Virus record (IMG/VR): IMGVR_UViG_3300020392_000971
Coordinates: 1 to 24,474 of that record
DNA: 24,474 bases
Reading direction: 5' to 3' (one strand)
Origin: a virus
A program made the translations under genes and the position numbers. Below, in pieces: positions 19,500 to 24,474 of this stretch. The stretch's first letter is position 1, and each line of letters begins with the position of its first letter. Under the pieces are notes generated by a model. That model was not told where the DNA came from. It was given only the letters and a program-made list of their open reading frames with translations, and ran no database searches.

Positions 19500-20270
19500 A
19501 TGGAACTTAATTTAGAAGGTTACAAAGGTTTACTTGTAGTGGGCGACATCCACTCAGTATTCTCTGACTTCGCTACTTCATATTCATATGCTCGTAAACA
19601 CAATTTATATTACTTACAATTAGGTGATATATTAGATTACGGTCCTAAGCCTTTGGAGTCTTTGTTATTAGCAAAAGAAATTATAGATGCTGGACATGGA
19701 ACCATTATACAAGGCAACCACGATAACAAACTTTATCGTTGGGCAAAAGGCAATGATGTTAAACTTGGTAAACCGCAAAGAGATACACTTGCAAGAGTTG
19801 ACTTTGGTATAGACTTATTTAGAGATCTTGTATTAGAAGTTGCTTCTCAGCAACCTTTCTATGTAACTTATAAGAACTTCTTTTTTACACATGGCGGTGT
19901 ACACCCAGACTTTTGGGCAGAAAAAAGAATTACTAAGAAGTCGATTGAAAGTGTTTTCTTATATGGTCAAGTTGATAATTCTAAGCAGGTTGAATACAAA
20001 GGACAAACTTATGCTCATAGAGTATATGATTGGACAGATCATGTTCCAACAGGTACTATTGTGTTTGTTGGGCATGATAGATCACCTTTATCAGCAGAAC
20101 CCAACTTTGAAGATAATCTCAAAATGCCATTAGTTTATTACACCAAGAATGAAGAAAGGGTAATATTCTTAGATACTGGTAGTGGCAAAGGCGGTACCCT
20201 TAGTGGAGCCAAAATGACCTTTGATCCCTATAATCAACTCGCAATTGAGACCTTTTTATCGTTCACATAA
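19500..20270 (+). CDS. PnkP-like calcineurin-type phosphoesterase
   Basis: A 256-residue metallophosphatase. The two-metal motifs are present in order: GDIH (15-18), GDILDYGP (42-49), GNHD (72-75), H131 in FTHGGVH, and GHD (191-193). The segment GNHDNKLYRWAKGNDVKL closely resembles the phosphatase domain of bacterial polynucleotide kinase-phosphatase (Pnkp), and RVYDWTD and FLDTGSGKGGTLSG also fit. The likely activity is removal of terminal or cyclic phosphates from nucleic acids, or a Ser/Thr phosphatase function. No kinase domain is attached. Controlled by its own class B promoter; DNA ligase and the 5' nuclease in the window are compatible partners. Confidence 0.82.
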   Translation: MELNLEGYKGLLVVGDIHSVFSDFATSYSYARKHNLYYLQLGDILDYGPKPLESLLLAKEIIDAGHGTIIQGNHDNKLYRWAKGNDVKLGKPQRDTLARVDFGIDLFRDLVLEVASQQPFYVTYKNFFFTHGGVHPDFWAEKRITKKSIESVFLYGQVDNSKQVEYKGQTYAHRVYDWTDHVPTGTIVFVGHDRSPLSAEPNFEDNLKMPLVYYTKNEERVIFLDTGSGKGGTLSGAKMTFDPYNQLAIETFLSFT

Positions 20271-20281
20271 AAACATCAGTT

Positions 20282-20289
20282 AATAAATA
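20282..20289 (+). promoter_or_regulatory. Candidate T4-type late promoter (AATAAATA)
   Basis: AATAAATA lies 30 nt before the ATG at 20319 in a 48-nt gap, followed by GGAGG (20309-20313). It is a 7 of 8 match to TATAAATA. The genes downstream look like late or structural proteins. Confidence 0.4.
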
Positions 20290-20318
20290 ATACTTGTAAA
20301 TTACCATTGGAGGAAAAA

Positions 20319-20642
20319 ATGGCAGATACAGAAAACACAGAGATTGTAAACGAAGAAGTTGAACAATCCGTAGAAGGTGGTGCACCAGAGGGACAACAGG
20401 CTTCTTTAAGCCTTGAGGAACTTAATGCATTATTACAAATCGTTGATTTAGCAGTAAGCAGAGGAGCATTCAGAGGTGCCGAGGCATCACAAGTAGGTGC
20501 TGTATTCGATAGGTTAAGTAACTTCCTTAATATTGTTGCACAGAATCAACAAGCAGAAGCAGATGCTACTGCAAGTGATGAAGCGGTGGAAACACCTGCA
20601 GAATCTGAAGTGGCAAATCCAACAGGAGATACCGGAGAATAA
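20319..20642 (+). CDS. Acidic conserved phage protein (107 aa)
   Basis: The ATG at 20319 follows GGAGG; an in-frame TTG at 20307 is less likely. The N- and C-termini are acidic and disordered, while the middle (LSLEELNALLQIVDLAVSRG then AFRGAEASQVGAVFDRLSNF) is a conserved helical core with the VSRGAFRGAExxxVGxxxDRL pattern that I recall from marine T4-like phages. Probably a late protein. Function unknown. Confidence 0.75.
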   Translation: MADTENTEIVNEEVEQSVEGGAPEGQQASLSLEELNALLQIVDLAVSRGAFRGAEASQVGAVFDRLSNFLNIVAQNQQAEADATASDEAVETPAESEVANPTGDTGE

Positions 20643-20643
20643 T

Positions 20644-21282
20644 ATGGCAAGAGTGATGAAACACGTTGCTAAGTGGAATGACAGAAAGTGTCTAGTTTTA
20701 TTTAGAGAAGTTCCAGGCGAACCTGAAAATGCTCTATTAATTATGACTGGTGAACTCGGAGCAACACAACATGATGAACTTATATCAGTTGTTGATAGCG
20801 ATGAGGCTCAGGCCAATAGCGATCTAGCACAGGTACTTAACGGTAGGAACTTTAGCGATGGCAGAATTATGTTACAAGCAATACATAGTGATGGCATGAT
20901 TACTAAAGCACCTGTAGGTGAAGTTATTATGACACCTACACCAAATGATGAGGTTCCATTAGCAGACTTAAATGAATCAATTGCACAGATTGAGGCAGGT
21001 AAGGAAAACGAAAAACCTCAAATTGCTGATACATCAGAAATTGATATGCAACAAACTGAAGCAACTAGACCTAATGCTTTGACTGATAGAGAACAAGAAG
21101 AGCAGTTAGGCATTGCTAGAGGTTTGCTTGAACAAGCAGATATGATTGAACAAGATATTGAAAGAGTTCAACAGCAAATGATTGCTGATGCTAATAGCAA
21201 AAGAGAAGAGGCATACGCCAGAGCACCAGAGTTAAAACCTAAACCTAAACCTGGTAGGCCAAAGAAATCAGCAATTAAGTAG
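20644..21282 (+). CDS. Acidic protein with AT-hook-like tail (212 aa)
   Basis: I chose the ATG at 20644, one base after the previous stop; the frame is open back to 20533 inside the previous gene. The N-terminal domain is beta-rich (RKCLVLFREVPGEPENALLI). A central acidic, Gln-rich coiled coil follows (EQADMIEQDIERVQQQMIAD). The tail KPKPKPGRPKKSAIK contains GRPKK flanked by Lys/Pro, as in AT-hook DNA-binding motifs. It is likely expressed with the preceding gene. No family recognised; a DNA-bridging or packaging accessory role is speculative. Confidence 0.72.
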   Translation: MARVMKHVAKWNDRKCLVLFREVPGEPENALLIMTGELGATQHDELISVVDSDEAQANSDLAQVLNGRNFSDGRIMLQAIHSDGMITKAPVGEVIMTPTPNDEVPLADLNESIAQIEAGKENEKPQIADTSEIDMQQTEATRPNALTDREQEEQLGIARGLLEQADMIEQDIERVQQQMIADANSKREEAYARAPELKPKPKPGRPKKSAIK

Positions 21283-21287
21283 GAACC

Positions 21288-21602
21288 ATGGGAAAGAGAA
21301 AGATAATTCTCACCCATGATTCCAAACTTAGTAACTTCGACAAACTGTTGAATGATATTTTCACGACAGAAATACCTAGTACATTTGTAGACAAAGTTGT
21401 AGTTACAGACAAGAATGGCAACGTTGGTGAAAAGTTAGGCAGTCAAATCAAAGGAGCAATTCCGTTGAATCCTAATGTAGACTCACCACTATCAAAAATA
21501 TGGAATAATGAAACTGATACAGTTGAAATATTCCTTAACATTGGCAAAGTAGAAAAATTTGTAAAGGAGCAAACGTCCAAACTATTTAATAAATATGAAT
21601 AA
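21288..21602 (+). CDS. Unknown protein (104 aa)
   Basis: AGGA lies 3 nt before the ATG. A basic start (MGKRKIILTHDSKLSNFDKL) is followed by strand-rich TFVDKVVVTDKNGNVGEKLG and a C-terminal helix (VEKFVKEQTSKLFNKYE). No recognised motif. The stop overlaps the start of the sulfotransferase by one base, so translation is coupled. Confidence 0.65.
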   Translation: MGKRKIILTHDSKLSNFDKLLNDIFTTEIPSTFVDKVVVTDKNGNVGEKLGSQIKGAIPLNPNVDSPLSKIWNNETDTVEIFLNIGKVEKFVKEQTSKLFNKYE

Positions 21603-22504
21603 TGTTTTACTTACCTGACCAAGATCTAATTTTTGTACACATACCTAGAACAGGTGGAAAATCCTACAAAACTTTTTTAGAAAACTATGGAACAAATTCT
21701 GACATAGAAATATTTGATAATCATAGTCCTGTTCAAACAGCATGTTATTTTTTAGATAATCCAGATGCAAATTTAAAACTATCCTTAATTAGAAATCCTT
21801 ATAGCAGAGAAGTAAGTCTTTGGAGACAAGGATTAGAAGGTCCTTTAGAAGCAAGTGATATGAGTTTTGAATATTGGTGTCGTTGGAGATTTGAAGGCAG
21901 ACCTAAAGATGCTTCAAATGTTCTTACATATTTAGATCCCGTTACAGTAACAAGTCTATGGGGTATGCACAAAACACCACAGATATTATATCTAATAGAC
22001 GAAGATGCAAAACTAAGAGTAGACTATATAGGTTGTTATGAAAGATTTGAAGAAATTTTTGAGTTTACTCGTAAAAAGTTTCATGAAGATTATGGATATG
22101 TAAAGCATGTTGCAATGCAAAACGAAACACCTTGGGTAAGAAAAGCAAACCAAAGTGAAATGGATTGGCGTCTAATTTATGAACAATGCGATAATACTCA
22201 ATATATATTAGATTTAATATATAATTTTTATGATTGGGACTTTGAAACATTTGGTTATAATAAAGATTGGTTAGTAGAAGATGATTCGCCCTCGCGTAAT
22301 ACAGGATTGATGCCTAAACCTACTTCAGACCCTTATATAGAAATGATGCGTGATTGGCCTATTAGTAAATTTTATGGGGATAGAAAAATATTACTTGCAG
22401 ACGCATTAAGTTACAGATTTATGCCTGAAGGTAAAAATAGAGGAGTGTTTTTACAAAATACTATTGGTCTTAAAATACATGATGTTGTTATGAGAGAAGA
22501 TTAA
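21602..22504 (+). CDS. Sulfotransferase family protein (second copy)
   Basis: A 300-residue protein, the usual length for the family. The PAPS 5'-phosphosulfate loop is FVHIPRTGGKSYKTFL (residues 11-26) and the 3'-phosphate site is LSLIRNPYSREVSLW (60-74). HIPRTGGKS is typical of the Sulfotransfer_2/heparan-sulfate-type branch that acts on carbohydrates. The rest is rich in Trp/Tyr and includes VDYIGCYERFEEIFEFTRKK. It differs from the shorter sulfotransferase at 4753, so the two probably have different acceptors. Its A/T-rich codon use resembles its neighbours. Confidence 0.82.
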   Translation: MFYLPDQDLIFVHIPRTGGKSYKTFLENYGTNSDIEIFDNHSPVQTACYFLDNPDANLKLSLIRNPYSREVSLWRQGLEGPLEASDMSFEYWCRWRFEGRPKDASNVLTYLDPVTVTSLWGMHKTPQILYLIDEDAKLRVDYIGCYERFEEIFEFTRKKFHEDYGYVKHVAMQNETPWVRKANQSEMDWRLIYEQCDNTQYILDLIYNFYDWDFETFGYNKDWLVEDDSPSRNTGLMPKPTSDPYIEMMRDWPISKFYGDRKILLADALSYRFMPEGKNRGVFLQNTIGLKIHDVVMRED

Positions 22505-22746
22505 TGCCTCTAGACCAGAGTGCTCAAGACCCTACCAAACCAAGATATTCTAACTGGAAACGCATTTTTGCATGGAAGCCACGTAAATTAGCAAACGGTA
22601 AAACTGTATGGCTTCAATTTATATATAAAAGAGATGTAATAATAGATTGGATGCCACCTAGTTATCCTGCAAAAAGGTACTTCAATACGCAATATACTGA
22701 TATAAATGGTGTAATTAAAGACAAACTAGTTCAAAAAAAGTGGTAA
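22504..22746 (+). CDS. Unknown basic protein (80 aa)
   Basis: The ATG shares one base with the sulfotransferase stop. Basic and aromatic: KRIFAWKPRKLANGKTVWLQ then FIYKRDVIIDWMPPSYPAKR, a beta-rich small domain with repeated Trp and Arg, possibly nucleic-acid or glycan binding. Not recognised. It is the last gene before the class B promoter at 22753. Confidence 0.65.
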   Translation: MPLDQSAQDPTKPRYSNWKRIFAWKPRKLANGKTVWLQFIYKRDVIIDWMPPSYPAKRYFNTQYTDINGVIKDKLVQKKW

Positions 22747-22752
22747 AAAAGG

Positions 22753-22781
22753 TTGACCGCATACCTGTATTTTAGTATAAT
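22753..22781 (+). promoter_or_regulatory. Sigma70-like promoter, class B
   Basis: TTGACC (22753-22758), a 17-nt spacer ending TTTTAG, and TATAAT (22776-22781). The leader carries GTAGGAGTT (22801-22809), 7 nt before the ATG. Confidence 0.9.
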
Positions 22782-22816
22782 ATATGTATATTTTAAGAAA
22801 GTAGGAGTTTTTAAAT

Positions 22817-23347
22817 ATGCAAACATTAGTAATACAGACACAATACAGAGAGAACTATGCCGCTCACAATGAAGATTATGAGCATGGTGTTTCTGAACCG
22901 CATTGGAAGTACAAGGGCGGTTGCACATATTTTGTGTCTGATCTAACTGCTAGGCAGATTAACCAGATTGCTCAGCATGGTATTCCAACTTTGAGTAAAT
23001 TAATTGAATCTTCTAATGAAGCATTTGAAGAGTATATCCTAGATTGGGAAATACGTGACCTCGGTAGAGACGGTGACGGTAAAGGTCCAATATGTGAGTA
23101 TTGGGAAACACCTGTAGAGTTTTACTATCACAAGGACGAGGAACTTGCTAACTGTGAGTGGAGATGTAGAACATTCCATACTTACAGTGACGAGGAGCAT
23201 ATTCGTCCTGGTTTGAAGTCTAAAGCAGAGCAATGGACTCCAACACTAGAAGGTGGTAGAACAAATTATGCTTGTCAGTATAAAACTAAAAATGGTTGGT
23301 TCGATCAAAATGATCCTAAACTAAAAAATGAGTTGGAGGCGGCTTAA
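22817..23347 (+). CDS. Conserved phage protein of unknown function (176 aa)
   Basis: First gene after a class B promoter. The opening LVIQTQYRENYAAHNEDYEH and HWKYKGGCTYFVSDLTARQI are distinctive and, by recollection, shared by unknown proteins of several marine phages. Further blocks are EYWETPVEFYYHKDEELANC and YACQYKTKNGWFDQNDPKLK. Cys- and Trp-rich but without a CxxC pair. No membrane segment. It is co-transcribed with the following gene and the ligase. Confidence 0.72.
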   Translation: MQTLVIQTQYRENYAAHNEDYEHGVSEPHWKYKGGCTYFVSDLTARQINQIAQHGIPTLSKLIESSNEAFEEYILDWEIRDLGRDGDGKGPICEYWETPVEFYYHKDEELANCEWRCRTFHTYSDEEHIRPGLKSKAEQWTPTLEGGRTNYACQYKTKNGWFDQNDPKLKNELEAA

Positions 23348-23706
23348 TGATTAAAGGTAGAAACGTAGTAATTCTTTCTGAAACATATATTCCAACAGAG
23401 AATTTAAAAAGGTTTATGGAAAGAGTTTGTGGTCTTAAGTTTAGACCAGTTCAGGGTAAGGAAGATGCTTTTTGGGTAACCGGTGAAACTGAGGGCGATT
23501 ATATTGACGGGCCTAAATACTACAAAATGGTATTTGGTTTTGTCACAGAAGAAAAATTTACCAATAAAGGTAAAGTTGTAACAGAAGGTTATGGTTTTGA
23601 CTTACAAGCATCAGGCGATTACAATGCTTGGAGTTTACTTGGGCAATACAAAAGAACTATTAAAAAGTTTATTGTTGAGCAAAGAGAACAAAAGGAGACA
23701 GCATGA
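23347..23706 (+). CDS. Unknown protein (119 aa)
   Basis: The ATG shares one base with the previous stop, with GGAGG upstream (23335-23339). The fold looks alpha/beta: NVVILSETYIPTENLKRFME, then AFWVTGETEGDYIDGPKYYK and GYGFDLQASGDYNAWSLLGQ, and a basic C-terminal helix. Not recognised. It ends in an ATGA overlap with the ligase start. Confidence 0.68.
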   Translation: MIKGRNVVILSETYIPTENLKRFMERVCGLKFRPVQGKEDAFWVTGETEGDYIDGPKYYKMVFGFVTEEKFTNKGKVVTEGYGFDLQASGDYNAWSLLGQYKRTIKKFIVEQREQKETA

Positions 23707-24474
23707 ATCCTTGGAATGTAATACAAAAGTTAGAGAGCGATAATAGTTCGCTTTTTAAACAATCAGTAATTAAAGATAACATTGATAATGAAGTATTCAT
23801 TGCAGGTGCTAGATTGGCTCTAGATCCTTTAGTTACATTTGGAGTTAAGCAAGTACCATTTAGTGAAACTGACGGTGCTGGTGTCGAAATTGGGCAAGTC
23901 CATGAAGTGTTACATCAACTAATAAACAGACAGTTGACTGGACATGCGGCCAGAGATGCTATTCAAGAACTTTGTGACCAAGCAACCAACGAACAATGGA
24001 ACGATTGGTATAGAAGAATACTAATTAAAGATCTTCGTTGTGGTACTGGTGCTAAACTTATCAACAAAGTGCAAAAGGACACTATACCACTATTTGGTTG
24101 TATGTTAGCACATGATGGTGCTAAACACCCTAAGAAGATTGCTGGTGAATGCTTTATTGAATACAAGTATGATGGTGTAAGAGTTATTGCTATTGTGCAA
24201 AATGGTGATGCTACATTATACTCACGTAACGGCAAGTTGCTAGAAAACTTTCCACACATCAATGAAGCCTTAAGCAAACCTGAGTTTGAAGGCTTGGTAT
24301 TTGATGGCGAAGTAATGAGCGAAGACTTCCAGGCACTTATGAAACAAGTTCATAGAAAAGAAGGTGCCCAGACAGAGGATTCATACTTAGCAGTATTTGA
24401 CATGCTTACTCTAGAAGAATTTAATGCTGGTGGTACTAGCATGAATGCTATTGCTAGACGTGATAGGATTGAGA
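23703..24474 (+). CDS. ATP-dependent DNA ligase (T4 gp30-like), 3'-truncated by window edge
   Basis: It seals nicks in DNA using ATP. The N-terminal helical DNA-binding part (residues about 1-130) includes DQATNEQWNDWYRRILIKDL and RCGTGAKLINKV, as in T4-type ligases. The adenylation motif I is K155-YDGVR in CFIEYKYDGVRVIAIV, motif Ia is LYSRNGKLLENFP, and FDGEVM is the motif III region. The stop lies beyond the window, so about 257 residues are visible of a protein expected to be nearly 500. AAGGAG at 23691-23696 precedes the ATG, which overlaps the previous stop. It would join fragments processed by the RNase H-like nuclease at 11019. Confidence 0.9.
   Translation, partial: MNPWNVIQKLESDNSSLFKQSVIKDNIDNEVFIAGARLALDPLVTFGVKQVPFSETDGAGVEIGQVHEVLHQLINRQLTGHAARDAIQELCDQATNEQWNDWYRRILIKDLRCGTGAKLINKVQKDTIPLFGCMLAHDGAKHPKKIAGECFIEYKYDGVRVIAIVQNGDATLYSRNGKLLENFPHINEALSKPEFEGLVFDGEVMSEDFQALMKQVHRKEGAQTEDSYLAVFDMLTLEEFNAGGTSMNAIARRDRIE

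Noticed and set aside
19891-20133. +1-frame ORF inside the phosphatase gene
   Set aside because: The phosphatase frame carries the metal-binding motifs across this stretch; the alternative frame has no binding site.
1-24474. CRISPR arrays, insertion sequences, integrase or attachment sites, tRNA or rRNA genes
   Set aside because: I searched by eye for regular spaced repeats, transposase or integrase motifs, terminal inverted repeats, and cloverleaf or rRNA sequences, and saw none.

Overview
The window looks like part of the genome of a marine, T4-like (myovirus-type) bacteriophage. The evidence is dense tiling of genes on one strand with 1-4 nt stop/start overlaps, many tiny ORFs, AT-rich sequence, and a gene set typical of marine T4-like phages. 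That set includes a FEN/RNase H-type nuclease, an ATP-dependent DNA ligase, a MoxR-type AAA ATPase with a VWA partner, GTP cyclohydrolase I, QueE, a glutaredoxin, a GalE-type epimerase, sulfotransferases and a histone H1-like protein. No photosynthesis gene is present. The oxidase at the left edge is the canonical alternative oxidase (AOX) type rather than the cyanophage plastoquinol oxidase type. I therefore infer a heterotrophic host, probably an alphaproteobacterium such as SAR11; this is not proven by the window.

Layout. 1-508: 3' part of an AOX gene. 554-7264: an operon from a strong sigma70-like promoter with a glycosyltransferase, a DUF481-type beta-barrel, a membrane-anchored cytochrome c, a run of membrane microproteins, a QueD/PTPS-like T-fold protein, a sulfotransferase, an H1-like protein and GalE. 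7301-13310: a second operon from a near-identical promoter with a phosphoribosyltransferase, FolE, QueE, a secreted protein, a zinc-finger microprotein, the RNase H/FEN nuclease and a glutaredoxin. 13359-14331: probable late genes. 14332-14840: the only long stretch without an obvious standard gene on the + strand. It holds a bidirectional terminator, a 42-codon minus-strand gene, a helically phased array of GTTACA half-sites, a -10 element and a GC-rich hairpin RNA (or leaderless small ORF). 14841-19435: genes driven by a family of promoters with a shared leader (TTGACC-N17-TATAAT followed by GTAGGAG), covering the AAA ATPase, VWA metalloprotein and amidinotransferase. 19500-22746: a PnkP-like phosphatase, probable structural/late proteins and a second sulfotransferase. 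22817-24474: two conserved unknown genes and the DNA ligase, which runs off the right edge.

How the parts may work together. AOX and the cytochrome c point to manipulation of host respiration. FolE, QueE, a QueD-like protein and a co-operonic phosphoribosyltransferase point to 7-deazaguanine synthesis. The glycosyltransferase, GalE and two sulfotransferases point to glycan modification. The nuclease, ligase and phosphatase serve nucleic-acid replication and repair.

The most unusual signals are regulatory. There are two promoter classes, all with exact 17-nt spacers. One class and one further -10 element place an ATG on or near the predicted +1. A hairpin after the AAA ATPase gene displays a loop complementary to the Shine-Dalgarno cassette shared by five leaders. 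A GTTACA operator system surrounds a candidate structured RNA. All functional statements rest on motif reading by eye; no database search was run.
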